Shown here: positions 1 through 8,093 of the stretch, piece after piece | How the letters are laid out: each line of letters begins with the position of its first letter | Position numbering within the stretch: position 1 is the stretch's first letter | Assembly: GCA_964638035.1 (NCBI GenBank) | Contig: CAZWXD010000002.1 | Location: 1-64,000 of the forward strand | DNA length: 64,000 bases | Source of the DNA: JAGGAG01 sp964638035 | Lineage (GTDB): Bacteria > Gemmatimonadota > Gemmatimonadetes > Gemmatimonadales > GWC2-71-9 | Reading direction: 5' to 3' | Translations under genes and position numbers: made by a program | The notes under the pieces: generated by a model | The model's database searches: none | What the model saw: only the letters and a program-made list of their open reading frames with translations | Told to the model about the DNA's origin: nothing

Positions 1-1994
1 CCGATGAACGGCAGCACGTTGAAGTCGGTCCAGGCATGGAACCAGCTCAGCCGGAGGTTGGTGACACCGGCGCCCCAGTTGTCCACCCAGATCGCGTTGT
101 CGTCGTCGGCCGGGACGGATGAGGTCAGGGTGTGGTCCACGTCGAGCGCGAAGCCGGGAAGGGGTTCGGCCCGGATGCCGAGGCGGGTGAAGTAGCGTGG
201 CACGCCGGCCAGGCGGTTCCCGTTCAGGGTGTCGGCCTCCGCCCCGGTCACCCGCACGTAGTTCTTGAAGGTGAAGTTCGAGTAGGTGAACGACCCGAAG
301 ACGCGGAATGCCCTGATGGCCTGGACCGAGAGCCCGAGCTCGAGGCCGTTGTTGCTGGTTTCCCCGGCGTTGGTGAAGTAGGCCCGCCCGCCGACCTCGC
401 GGAACTGCACGATGGCATCGGTCACCCGGCTCAGGTACCCTGAGGCGTTGTACTCCACGCCCGTGCCCACGCGCCCGCGGGCACCCACCTCGAAGCTGCG
501 GGTGCGCTGCGGGTCGAGCTGGTCGTTGAAGCCGCCGCTGCCACCCGGCTGGTTGGCCAGTTCCGTCGTGGTAGGTGTCTCGAAGGCCGAGGCGACGTTG
601 GCGTATGGTACGAACGCCTCGCTGACGAAGTAGCTGGCGCCGGCCGTGCCCGTGAAGGCGTCCAGGGTGCGCGTACCCGAGTTGTCCACGCCATCGTCCC
701 GGTGCAGGTCGGTCACGCTGAACTTGACCCAGTCATAGCGGGCCGCGACGGTCACGGACAGGCGCTCCGTCGCATTCCAGTTGGCCTGCACATACGGCCC
801 GATCTCGGTGACGTCCTCCTCCTGGTTGAGGAGGAGGATGTCCGTGATCTCGCCAGCGAGGGAGCGGTAGTTCTGGCGGTCATCACTCAGGCGCTGGAAG
901 TCCACCCCTGCACTCAAGCGCGGCAGGCGCCAGTCCTTGCCCGGACGGGCCGCGCCTGCCAGCCGGAACCCGCCTGCGTGACGCTGGATCGCCACGTACG
1001 TGCCGGCGATGGGGGCATCAGCTCCCTGGGGCCCGGGCGGCGGCGTGGCCAGCGGGTTCTGCAGGTCGCGATGCAGGCCGAAGACGCTGGCGCTCAACTC
1101 GCCGCCCACGCCGGGAAGCTTGTGCACCGCCGACACCGACACCTGTTCCTGGCTCACGGCCTTGTCGGCGCCACGGCGGATGTTGTTTGCCGCTGCCGAA
1201 TCGGGGTTCGCCTCCCACTCCGCCTGGGTCAGGGCGCCAGGGTTCTCGGCCACCGGCATGTTGGAGGCGAGGAAGCGGACATCCACGCTCGTGCTGGGCG
1301 AGGCCGCCCAGTTGAGCCCGAGGTTGAGCAGGCGGTTGTCGGCGGCGCTCTGCTGGCGGAACCCGTCCCAGATGAAGCGCGAGAGGGACAGGGTGCCACT
1401 CACCTCACCCACCCGCACGGAGGAGAGCGCCTGCCACTTTCGGCTCCCGTACGAGCCACCCTGCAGGCGCAGGTGCTGCGAGAACGCCTCGGGCCCGGCC
1501 TGCTGCGACTGCAGCGAGAGCACGCCGCCCGAGGCATTGCCATACATGGCCGACGACGGGCCGCGCAGGACCTCCACCCGGTCCAGGGCGGCGAACTCCA
1601 CGTTGGACAGCTGGCTCTGGCCATCGGGCAGCGTCTGGGGGATCCCGTCGAGCAGCACCTTCACCCCGCGAACCCCGAAGTTGGAGCGACTACCGGCGCC
1701 GCGGATGGAGAGGCGCTGGTCGAGGGAATAGTTGTACCGGTTAGCCACGTAGACGCCGGGAATGTTCGTGAAGGTCTCTTCCATGCCGAGTGTCTGCTGA
1801 CCGCGCGTGACCTCGGCCTGGTCGAGCACGCCAGCGCCCTGCGGGAGCCGGGTCAGTGGCTCTTCCGTGCGGGTCACGGTGACGGTGATCTCGGGGAGGA
1901 CCTGGGCCGAGTCGGTTCGCGGCTCGCGCTGCTGCGCGGCCAGCGGGACGGCGAGGGCAAGCGCGAGGATACTGCCAGCCACAGGGCGGGGCAT
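1..1994 (-). CDS. TonB-dependent outer-membrane receptor (C-terminus cut by window edge)
   Basis: About 664 N-terminal residues are visible, read leftward from an ATG at 1994; the C-terminus lies beyond base 1. The protein starts with a signal peptide ending near LAVPLAAQ, followed by a short TonB-box-like stretch (EITVTVTRTEEPL). A plug domain covers roughly residues 45-165, with typical segments such as SIRGAGSRSNFGVRG and VEVLRGPSSAMYGNASGGV. The rest is alternating beta-strand sequence expected of the 22-stranded barrel. Such receptors import siderophores, cobalamin or other ligands across the outer membrane using TonB energy. The substrate cannot be told from sequence. A Fur-type regulator lies 1.6 kb away and a near-palindrome sits over the promoter, so iron or another metal is a reasonable guess. 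GGAG at the expected region supports the chosen start. Confidence 0.9.
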   Translation of the reverse strand, partial: MPRPVAGSILALALAVPLAAQQREPRTDSAQVLPEITVTVTRTEEPLTRLPQGAGVLDQAEVTRGQQTLGMEETFTNIPGVYVANRYNYSLDQRLSIRGAGSRSNFGVRGVKVLLDGIPQTLPDGQSQLSNVEFAALDRVEVLRGPSSAMYGNASGGVLSLQSQQAGPEAFSQHLRLQGGSYGSRKWQALSSVRVGEVSGTLSLSRFIWDGFRQQSAADNRLLNLGLNWAASPSTSVDVRFLASNMPVAENPGALTQAEWEANPDSAAANNIRRGADKAVSQEQVSVSAVHKLPGVGGELSASVFGLHRDLQNPLATPPPGPQGADAPIAGTYVAIQRHAGGFRLAGAARPGKDWRLPRLSAGVDFQRLSDDRQNYRSLAGEITDILLLNQEEDVTEIGPYVQANWNATERLSVTVAARYDWVKFSVTDLHRDDGVDNSGTRTLDAFTGTAGASYFVSEAFVPYANVASAFETPTTTELANQPGGSGGFNDQLDPQRTRSFEVGARGRVGTGVEYNASGYLSRVTDAIVQFREVGGRAYFTNAGETSNNGLELGLSVQAIRAFRVFGSFTYSNFTFKNYVRVTGAEADTLNGNRLAGVPRYFTRLGIRAEPLPGFALDVDHTLTSSVPADDDNAIWVDNWGAGVTNLRLSWFHAWTDFNVLPFI

Positions 1995-2024
1995 GGGTGC
2001 CGGGGCTCCGGATTGGGGATGCTG

Positions 2025-2055
2025 GTATTATTCACGCCAGCATGATGAATTGCAA
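2025..2055 (-). promoter_or_regulatory. Predicted promoter of the TonB receptor
   Basis: Read leftward, TTGCAA (2055-2050) and TAATAC (2030-2025) are separated by 19 bases. Transcription would begin near 2018 and leave a leader of about 24 bases before the ATG at 1994. The -35 hexamer lies in the centre of the 24-bp near-palindrome, so a bound protein would block RNA polymerase. Confidence 0.4.
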
Positions 2056-2064
2056 GTGATCATG
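2041..2064. promoter_or_regulatory. 24-bp near-palindrome, candidate operator
   Basis: The 24 bases match their reverse complement at 20 positions. The outer arms are CATGAT and ATCATG and the core is TTGCAA. The element lies between the divergent TonB receptor and the cyclodeaminase-like gene, covering the receptor's predicted -35 and ending 22 bases before the -35 of the plus-strand promoter. It does not match the classic Fur-box sequence well. The regulator is unknown; the Fur-family protein encoded at 3588 is the nearest candidate. Confidence 0.5.
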
Positions 2065-2085
2065 AAGTTTTCCTCAGGAATGTGC

Positions 2086-2114
2086 TTGAATGGAACGGGC
2101 GAACACCCTAGCTT
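2086..2114 (+). promoter_or_regulatory. Promoter with near-leaderless start for the cyclodeaminase-like gene
   Basis: TTGAAT (2086-2091), a 17-base spacer and TAGCTT (2109-2114) form a standard-geometry promoter. The expected transcription start is near 2121, only about three bases before the ATG at 2124. No Shine-Dalgarno sequence is present, so the mRNA is probably leaderless or nearly so. Confidence 0.5.
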
Positions 2115-2123
2115 CTCGCCCAC

Positions 2124-3212
2124 ATGACCCATCCTGCCTACGCACACCCTGACTTCGCGGCGCCCCCGTTCCTGGGCGCGCCACCCGCGCGCTTCATGCC
2201 GCTCCCGGCGGACGGGGTCCTGCCGGAAGGGTTCTTCTCCACGTCGAACCTGCCAACGTATGTCCATGTGGATGGCCAGTGGCTGATGCCCTCGAGGCCG
2301 CGCATGGACTGTGTCATCGCCCGCCGGCCGGACGGGCTCGAAACCATCGAGCCGCGCCGGCTCCGGAAGGGCGACCTGATCGCGATGGGCGAGGCGGAGG
2401 ATGGCACCGAGGGCATCGTGGTGCACACGGCGGGGTTCCTGGGCGGCGGCCATTCGGCCAACGAGTTCCAGTTCATGGGCACGGAGGTGAGCCGGGAGAA
2501 GCCGGTCAACTACGAGGAGCTCGCGGAGCGGCTCGAGGCCGAGCGGCTGGCCGGGGGCTACCTGGTGTGGGTGGCGGGGCCTGCCCTGGTGCACTCGCGT
2601 GCCCGCAACGACTTCGAGTGGTTCATCCGGAACGGGTACGTGCAGGCGGCGCTGCTGGGGAATGCCGTGGCGGTGCATGACATGGAGGCGGCCATCTTCG
2701 GCACGACGCTGGGGATGACCAACACCGGCAAGCCCACGCAGGGCGGCCACGGCCTCCATATGCGGGCCATCAACCGCGTCCGGGCCGCCGGTTCCATCGG
2801 GAACGCAGCCCGCAGCGGCCTCATCCGGAGCGGGATCATGTTCACGCTGGAGACCATGGGCATCCCCTATGTCCTGGCCGGGTCCATCCGCGACGACGGC
2901 CCGCTCCCCGGGGTGTACACCGACACCCTCGAGGCGCAGGAGGCCATGCGCGAGCACACGGTGAAGGCCACGGGTGCCGTGTTCATTGCCACGGCGCTGC
3001 ACGCCATCGCCGTGGGGAACATGCTGCCGGCGTTCCACACCCGGCGCGGCATGCCCGAGCCGCTCATGACGATCTGCGTGGACCAGACGGAGTTCGTGGT
3101 GAACAAGCTGCGCGACCGCGGCACGCACCAGGCCTACGGCGTGGTGACCAACGCGCAGGACTTCATGCACGTGCTCCGGTTCTTCGTCGAGCGACTGCGG
3201 GCGTCCGCGTGA
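2124..3212 (+). CDS. Ornithine cyclodeaminase-like protein of the LOR/SDH (TIGR00300) family
   Basis: This 362-residue protein resembles the archaeal TIGR00300 / LOR-SDH conserved-domain family and the C-terminal half of cyanobacterial arginine dihydrolase/ornithine cyclodeaminase fusions. Members of that group convert ornithine to proline and ammonia with NAD. The N-terminal part carries the family segment around GFFSTSNLPTYVHVDGQW and RMDCVIA. The C-terminal nucleotide-binding part has GGYLVWVAGPALVHS, GNAVAVHDMEAAIFGTTLG, and YVLAGSIRDDGPLPGVYTD followed by AQEAMREH. It is shorter at the N-terminus than family members I recall. The start has a promoter directly in front and no Shine-Dalgarno sequence. 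The next gene overlaps its stop (GTGA). The family call rests on recognised motifs; the exact reaction is inference. Confidence 0.72.
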   Translation: MTHPAYAHPDFAAPPFLGAPPARFMPLPADGVLPEGFFSTSNLPTYVHVDGQWLMPSRPRMDCVIARRPDGLETIEPRRLRKGDLIAMGEAEDGTEGIVVHTAGFLGGGHSANEFQFMGTEVSREKPVNYEELAERLEAERLAGGYLVWVAGPALVHSRARNDFEWFIRNGYVQAALLGNAVAVHDMEAAIFGTTLGMTNTGKPTQGGHGLHMRAINRVRAAGSIGNAARSGLIRSGIMFTLETMGIPYVLAGSIRDDGPLPGVYTDTLEAQEAMREHTVKATGAVFIATALHAIAVGNMLPAFHTRRGMPEPLMTICVDQTEFVVNKLRDRGTHQAYGVVTNAQDFMHVLRFFVERLRASA

Positions 3213-3607
3213 CGGCGCCCGGGAGCGGGGCGGTGCGGGGCGGCTGGCGGGGCGGCTGGTCCCGCCTGGCCGAGGCGGTGCTCGCGGAACTCGCGCCGGA
3301 CGACCTCGACGGCATCTGGCAGTTCCAGCCCATCCGGGTGGAGCAGCGGGAGTTCGGCACGGCCATCCTGTCCCGGGTGGATGGGGGGCGCCGCCGCATC
3401 TACACGGCCCGCTATGCCCTCACGATCCGGGGCAAGGAACGGGGCACGTTCGAGCACCACCTCGACGAGGTGGGGAGCGGTCCGGTGGAGGCGCTCGACG
3501 AGTTGCTGCTGAACGCGCGCCGCCGGCTCGATGAGGAGGACGCCCCCGCGCCGGTGGCCGTGTCGGCATGGGTGGAAGCGGCCAGGGATGGCGCGCCTCA
3601 CTCGTGA
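3209..3607 (+). CDS. Hypothetical small protein between cyclodeaminase-like gene and Fur regulator
   Basis: A 132-residue soluble protein starts at a GTG that overlaps the stop of the preceding gene by four bases, and its 3' end overlaps the next gene by 20 bases. This arrangement indicates an operon. I do not recognise the family. There is no signal peptide or membrane segment. The middle part (IWQFQPIRVEQREFGTAIL, then RRIYTARYALTIRGKERG) looks like beta-strands of a small domain, and the end is acidic and helical. The high G/C third codon positions match its neighbours. Position suggests a role linked to the flanking genes, but nothing in the sequence fixes one. Confidence 0.7.
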   Translation: MTAPGSGAVRGGWRGGWSRLAEAVLAELAPDDLDGIWQFQPIRVEQREFGTAILSRVDGGRRRIYTARYALTIRGKERGTFEHHLDEVGSGPVEALDELLLNARRRLDEEDAPAPVAVSAWVEAARDGAPHS

Positions 3608-4064
3608 GCAGGCGGCGGCGCTCCTCGACCGCTTCCAGCGGTACCTGCGCACGCGCCGGCTGCCGGTGACGGCCCAGCGCACCGCCATCGCCCGGGTGGT
3701 GTTCGAGTCGGAAGAGCACCTCTCGGTCGAGGCGATCGAGAAGCAGCTCCGGCAGCAGGGCCAGCGCGTCGGCACGGCCACGGTGTACCGCACGCTGGAC
3801 GCGCTCGTGGAAGGCGGACTCCTCCGGGCGCATGACTTCGGTGAGGGCTTCCGGCGCTTCGAGCCCGTCGCCGACTCGTTGCCGCACGAGCACCTCATCT
3901 GTGTGCGGTGTGGGGCGGTGCAGGAGTTCCAGAACGAGCGCCTCGAGCGCATGCTGCCGGCCGTCGCCGACGAGTTCCACTTCCTGCACCAGCGCCACAA
4001 GGTGGAGGTCTACGGCGTGTGCAGGGCCTGCCGGAGCCGTGACCTGGGCGGGTTCCTCGCGTGA
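3588..4064 (+). CDS. Fur/PerR-family transcriptional regulator
   Basis: The chosen ATG at 3588 gives 158 residues (MARLTREQ...), the usual length for Fur proteins. The winged-helix part includes RLPVTAQRTAIARVVF, LSVEAIEKQL and the recognition-helix region VGTATVYRTLDALVEGGLL. The C-terminal dimerisation part has LPHEHLICVRCG and HKVEVYGVCRACR, giving the two CxxC pairs that bind structural zinc, plus histidines for the regulatory metal. It may sense iron, peroxide, zinc or manganese; the sequence does not decide. It overlaps the upstream small gene and ends in a GTGA overlap with ccdA. Control of the nearby TonB receptor is plausible. Confidence 0.9.
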   Translation: MARLTREQAAALLDRFQRYLRTRRLPVTAQRTAIARVVFESEEHLSVEAIEKQLRQQGQRVGTATVYRTLDALVEGGLLRAHDFGEGFRRFEPVADSLPHEHLICVRCGAVQEFQNERLERMLPAVADEFHFLHQRHKVEVYGVCRACRSRDLGGFLA

Positions 4065-4789
4065 GTGAAACCGCCGGCCTGGGCCTCGCAGTCGCGTTCC
4101 TCGCCGGGCTCCTGAGCTTCCTCTCCCCCTGCGTGCTTCCGCTCGTGCCGAGCTATGTCGGCTTCCTCACCGGCATGACGCTGCCGGAGGTGACTACGCG
4201 GCGGCGGCTTGCCCTGGCCCACGCGCTCTGCTTCGTCCTCGGGTTCTCGCTCATCTTCATTTTGCTGGGCGCCAGCGCCACGGCGCTGGGGCGCGCGCTC
4301 AAGTACTACCAGGTCTGGCTCACGCGCGCGGGCGGGGTGCTCATCATCCTGTTCGGGCTCTACTGCCTTGGCGTGATCCGCATCGGGGCCTTCCAGATGG
4401 AGCGGCGGATCCACCTGCAGGACAAGCCGGTGGGGTTCCTCGGGTCGGGGCTGGTGGGCATGGCGTTCGGGGCGGGGTGGACCCCCTGCATCGGACCGAT
4501 CCTCGGGGCGATCCTGGGCCTGGCCACGGTGGAAACCGACGTCAGCCGTGGCATGGTGCTGCTGGCGGCCTACTCGGCCGGGCTCGCGGTGCCCTTCCTG
4601 CTGGCAGCGCTCGCGGTGGACTCGTTCCTCGACTGGTTCCAGCGCTTCCGCAAGTACATCCCGTGGGTGATGCGGGTGAGCGGGGTGATGCTGGTGGCGG
4701 TGGGCCTCCTGCTGGTGACGGGCGAGTTTACCCGCCTCGCGGCGTGGCTGCAGTCGCTCACGCCCGGGTTCCTGCGCTCGCGCATCTAG
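4061..4789 (+). CDS. ccdA: CcdA-family thiol-disulfide electron transporter
   Basis: A 242-residue inner-membrane protein with about six hydrophobic segments starts at a GTG overlapping the Fur stop codon. CcdA proteins pass reducing power from cytoplasmic thioredoxin to periplasmic thiol proteins, for example those used for cytochrome c maturation. The two key cysteines are visible in LSFLSPCVLPLVPSY near the N-terminus and AGWTPCIGPILGA in the middle, each in the expected CxxP/PC context. A second family member, of different architecture, is encoded at 32535 next to a TlpA-like protein. No cytochrome maturation genes are adjacent here. Confidence 0.9.
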   Translation: MSETAGLGLAVAFLAGLLSFLSPCVLPLVPSYVGFLTGMTLPEVTTRRRLALAHALCFVLGFSLIFILLGASATALGRALKYYQVWLTRAGGVLIILFGLYCLGVIRIGAFQMERRIHLQDKPVGFLGSGLVGMAFGAGWTPCIGPILGAILGLATVETDVSRGMVLLAAYSAGLAVPFLLAALAVDSFLDWFQRFRKYIPWVMRVSGVMLVAVGLLLVTGEFTRLAAWLQSLTPGFLRSRI

Positions 4790-4815
4790 CAAACGCGCCG
4801 CGCGCAGGAGCTTCC

Positions 4816-4833
4816 CGGCCCTTCAGCGGGCCG
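4816..4833. terminator. Weak hairpin between convergent genes
   Basis: CGGCCC and GGGCCG pair around a six-base loop. The stem overlaps the stop codon of the minus-strand lipoprotein gene and lies 27 bases after the ccdA stop. No T-tract follows on either strand, so termination here is uncertain. Confidence 0.3.
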
Positions 4834-6283
4834 CAGGAACGGCTCGCTTGCGCATCAGGGCCTTCTCGTCGATCAGGTCCTGCTTCGAGATCTCGATCCA
4901 GAGCCTCCCGGCGCCATTGGCCCGCGCCAGCAGCCCTGCGCGCGTGGCGCGGACGTCGAGCACCTTCGCGCCACTCAGCTCCCCGCGCAGGTTCACGCCA
5001 TCCGTGAGGCTCCGGTTGACCTCCTTGTTCACCACCGTGACCAGCTCATCCATCAGGCGCGAGGCCCTGATGTTCGCCTTGGCCCGGACGTCGTCGAGGA
5101 AGCGGCCGTTGACCAGCCAGACGGCAGCCTTGCCGAGATAGCCCGCCGACCCCACGTCGAAGGCAAGGTCGGGGATGGAGATGATATCGGTGGCAGGGTC
5201 GTACTTCGGGGTGCCGACCACGTAGAGCGTGCCGCGCGCGGCGCCGCTGATGCTCACGTGGATCAGGATCCGCCCACGCCCGGCTGAGCGCACCGCGAGC
5301 GAGTCAATCCGGACCTTCTTCCATCCATCCCCGATCGACTGGCCCACCAGCTGCTTCGAGAGGATGGAGTCGGCGGCTTCCCAGGTCAGCAGGCCCTCCA
5401 TCCGCACGTCGGCGGTGTCACGCGTGGCGCTGGACTTGCCGAGGTTCGGCAGCGGGATCGAGTCCACGACGGGGCGCTGGCCGCTCAGGATCTCGGGGGC
5501 CGCAAGCAGGTCGAGTCGGGCCACCAGGGTGGAGTCGTTCGCCGCCAGGGGACCGAGGGCGATCTCGCGCGGGTTGATGACCAGCCAGAGGGTGCGCTTC
5601 AGGAGGGAGATGGGTTTCTGGATTTCGTACCACAGCTTCTCGACCGGCTTCCGGACGCTGACCCTGCCCATCTTCCGGTCCAGCTTGCCGAGGGCGTCAC
5701 CAATGGCGCCATGGGCCGCCGAGGCCACCTTCGGGGCCACGTTGATCTTGAGTGCGCTGATTTCGCACTGGTCGCGCTCATGCTCGGTGACGGGTTCCAG
5801 CTGCACGACGCGGCTCCTGGTGCTCAGGTGCCAGTCGCTCGTGAGCCCATAGCGGGTGGCCAGCTTCACGCGCATGCGGGGCAGGGTGTCGCCCATCCCG
5901 CAGGACACGTTGAAGATCGAGGCCCAGGCCCGGGCCCGGTAGCGGATGGTGGTGGCGACGGTGACCTCGTCGCCGGCGAAGGAAAACTCGAAGGGCCCGC
6001 GCCGGAGCTCGGGTGCCACCGACACCGACGGCGTCCCCATCACCTTGATCCGGCGCGACTTCTCGATGCTGCCCATGCGGTGCGGCACGGCGGCCTCGAG
6101 CTCGGCCAGCATCGGCCGCAGGTCGAACACCACGGGCGAGCTGATGTACGAGGGCGTCAGCGGCACGGCCGGTCCCTCCGCCTCGTCATCGGCGATGTCA
6201 GGCGGCGGCACGTCCAGCGTGGTCCCGCGGTCGCAGGCGGCCAGGGCTATCATGACCACTGTCAGGGCCAGGCGCTTCATCAT
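4823..6283 (-). CDS. DUF4403 family lipoprotein
   Basis: The 486-residue product begins MMKRLALTVVMIALAACD, a lipoprotein signal with lipobox LAAC, so it should be anchored in a membrane facing the periplasm. The body fits the DUF4403 family: N-terminal SPVVFDLRPMLAELEAAVP, a central strand-rich region and a C-terminal repeat containing LTWEAADSILSKQLVGQ. DUF4403 proteins have no settled function, though the fold has been predicted to be lipid-binding. Its start overlaps the stop of the ABC exporter by four bases, so the two are translationally coupled. This suggests, without proof, a shared role in moving a lipid or similar hydrophobic substrate. Confidence 0.75.
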   Translation of the reverse strand: MMKRLALTVVMIALAACDRGTTLDVPPPDIADDEAEGPAVPLTPSYISSPVVFDLRPMLAELEAAVPHRMGSIEKSRRIKVMGTPSVSVAPELRRGPFEFSFAGDEVTVATTIRYRARAWASIFNVSCGMGDTLPRMRVKLATRYGLTSDWHLSTRSRVVQLEPVTEHERDQCEISALKINVAPKVASAAHGAIGDALGKLDRKMGRVSVRKPVEKLWYEIQKPISLLKRTLWLVINPREIALGPLAANDSTLVARLDLLAAPEILSGQRPVVDSIPLPNLGKSSATRDTADVRMEGLLTWEAADSILSKQLVGQSIGDGWKKVRIDSLAVRSAGRGRILIHVSISGAARGTLYVVGTPKYDPATDIISIPDLAFDVGSAGYLGKAAVWLVNGRFLDDVRAKANIRASRLMDELVTVVNKEVNRSLTDGVNLRGELSGAKVLDVRATRAGLLARANGAGRLWIEISKQDLIDEKALMRKRAVPAAR

Positions 6284-8028
6284 GCACTCACCTCGAGGGA
6301 AGCCTCGATTTCCTGCCGGTTCAGGAGCTCCCAGTAGCGGCCGCGTGCCGCGAACAGCGTGGCATGGGTTCCCCGCTCAACGATACGTCCCCCATCAAGC
6401 ACCAGGATCTCGTCAGCATCACGCACCGCAGCCAGCCGATGCGAGAGGATGATGGTGGTGCCGCGGGCCAGGGCGCCCCGCAGGGCGCGGAGGATCCGTG
6501 CCTCGGTCTGGGCATCCACCGCGCTCAGGGCGTCGTCCAGCACGAACACCGGCGCATCCAGGACCAGGGCCCGGGCGATGGCGGCCCGCTGCTTCTGCCC
6601 ACCGGACAGGTTGATCCCGCGCTCGCCCAGCATGGTGTCCATGCCGTTCGGCAGCTCGGAGAGGGCCGCCGCCAGCTGGGACACGTCGGCCGCGCGCTCG
6701 AGCCTGCTGTCGTCGGGGCTGCCGAGGAGGACGTTGTGCCGGAGGGTGTCGGAGAACAGGAAGGTCTCCTGGGGCACCACGCCCACGGCGCGCCGGAGGA
6801 CGCCAAGGTCGAGGTGGCGCAGGTCAACGCCGTCGAGCGCGACGGTTCCCCGGTCGGGGTCGTACCCCCGCGTCAGGAGCTCGACCAGGGTGGACTTGCC
6901 CGACCCCGTGGCGCCTACGATGGCCAGGGAGCGTCCTGCATCGACCGTGAAGCTGATGCCCTGCAGCGCCCAGCCCCGATCCTGCCCGGGGTAGCGGAAC
7001 CACACGTCGTTGAATGATACCGCGCGCCCACCCCGTACGGGGGGCAGCGTCACCGGGATGGCGGGGGAACGCACGGCCGGCTCGTGGTCGAAGAGCGCGG
7101 CGACCCGGGTCATCGCCGCCGATCCTCGTTGCACCAGGCTGATCGCCCACCCGAGGGCCACCAGGGGCCACACCAGCATCATGAGGTAGACCCCGAACGC
7201 CACGAAGGCGCCCGCCGTGACGGTGCCGGCCAGGACGAGGCGCCCGCCCACCAGGAGCACGATCACCCCGCCCAACCCGCCCAGGATGGCGAGGAGGGGA
7301 TGGAAGGCGCTCTGGACATAGGCCAGGCGCAGGTTACGGTCGAGGTACTCATCGTTGAGTTCGCGGAAGTGGGCGGCTTCGGCCGCCTCCTGGCGGTACG
7401 CCCGCACGACACGCACGCCGGAGAGGTGCTCGTGCACGTCGGTCGTGAGCGTCCCGAAGAACTCCTGGATCGCCAACGCGCGCGTGTGGATCCGCCGTCC
7501 CAGCCACACCATCACCACCGGCAGCCCGACCATGGGCAGCAGGGCCAGGCCGGTGAGGGCCGGACTGATGCGCAGCATCGCGGGGATCACCAGCGCAGCA
7601 CGCACGGCCGTGTCCACCAGGTACATGAGCGCCGGCCCGGCTACCATGCGCAGCCCGGTGAGGTCGTTGGTGGCCCGGGACATCAGGTCGCCCGTGGGAA
7701 AGCGGGCGAAGAACGCCGGGTCCTGCCGGACCAGGTGTGCGAAGAGGTCGTCCCGCAGGTCGGTTTCGACGCGCCGGCTTCCGCTGTTGAGGGCCTGGCG
7801 CATGCCGAAACGTGCCGCCCCTCCCAGGACTGCCACGCCCACCAGGAACCCCAGGCTCCGCACGACGACTGCCATGGGGCTGCGTGCCTCGATGGCGTCG
7901 ATGGCCTGCTCGAGGAAGCGGGGGCCCAGCGTGGTGAGGACGTTGGACACCACGAGGAGGGTGATCCCCGTCACGTAGGTCCAGCGATAGCGCCCAAGGT
8001 AGGGCGCGAGGCTACGCAAGTTGCGCAT
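6280..8028 (-). CDS. ABC exporter, fused permease and ATPase (MsbA-like)
   Basis: The likely start is ATG 8028 (MRNLRSLAPYLGRYRW), giving 582 residues, the normal length for a half-transporter. A longer in-frame reading upstream is proline/arginine-rich and not conserved-looking. The first 300 residues hold six membrane segments of a type-I exporter domain. The ATPase follows, with Walker A GATGSGKST near residue 373, the Q-loop region VGVVPQETFLFSDTL, signature LSGGQKQR near 479, Walker B VFVLDDALSAVD and a later H-loop (ILSHRL). It should work as a dimer exporting lipids, drugs or peptides. It is coupled to the DUF4403 lipoprotein downstream (ATGA). A TA-rich element sits just in front of the ATG and no Shine-Dalgarno sequence is visible. 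Confidence 0.93.
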   Translation of the reverse strand: MRNLRSLAPYLGRYRWTYVTGITLLVVSNVLTTLGPRFLEQAIDAIEARSPMAVVVRSLGFLVGVAVLGGAARFGMRQALNSGSRRVETDLRDDLFAHLVRQDPAFFARFPTGDLMSRATNDLTGLRMVAGPALMYLVDTAVRAALVIPAMLRISPALTGLALLPMVGLPVVMVWLGRRIHTRALAIQEFFGTLTTDVHEHLSGVRVVRAYRQEAAEAAHFRELNDEYLDRNLRLAYVQSAFHPLLAILGGLGGVIVLLVGGRLVLAGTVTAGAFVAFGVYLMMLVWPLVALGWAISLVQRGSAAMTRVAALFDHEPAVRSPAIPVTLPPVRGGRAVSFNDVWFRYPGQDRGWALQGISFTVDAGRSLAIVGATGSGKSTLVELLTRGYDPDRGTVALDGVDLRHLDLGVLRRAVGVVPQETFLFSDTLRHNVLLGSPDDSRLERAADVSQLAAALSELPNGMDTMLGERGINLSGGQKQRAAIARALVLDAPVFVLDDALSAVDAQTEARILRALRGALARGTTIILSHRLAAVRDADEILVLDGGRIVERGTHATLFAARGRYWELLNRQEIEASLEVSA

Positions 8029-8082
8029 CGGGGTATAGAATAACTGGGTCAACCCGGTGCCATGCGTGCGCGGATCGCGCAA

Positions 8083-8088
8083 AGGAGG
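8083..8088 (+). promoter_or_regulatory. Ribosome-binding site that decides a GTG start
   Basis: AGGAGG lies five bases before the GTG at 8094. The in-frame ATG at 8103 would be 14 bases away, which is too far, so GTG is the better start. Confidence 0.7.
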
Positions 8089-8093
8089 ATGCT

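Noticed and set aside
702..2045. Long plus-strand open frame opposite the TonB receptor
   Set aside because: It has no recognisable domains and is arginine/histidine/valine-rich as expected for the complement of a GC-rich gene; the minus strand encodes a clear TonB receptor.
2028..3170. Minus-strand open frame opposite the cyclodeaminase-like gene
   Set aside because: Composition is that of an antisense shadow, and the plus strand carries recognised family motifs.
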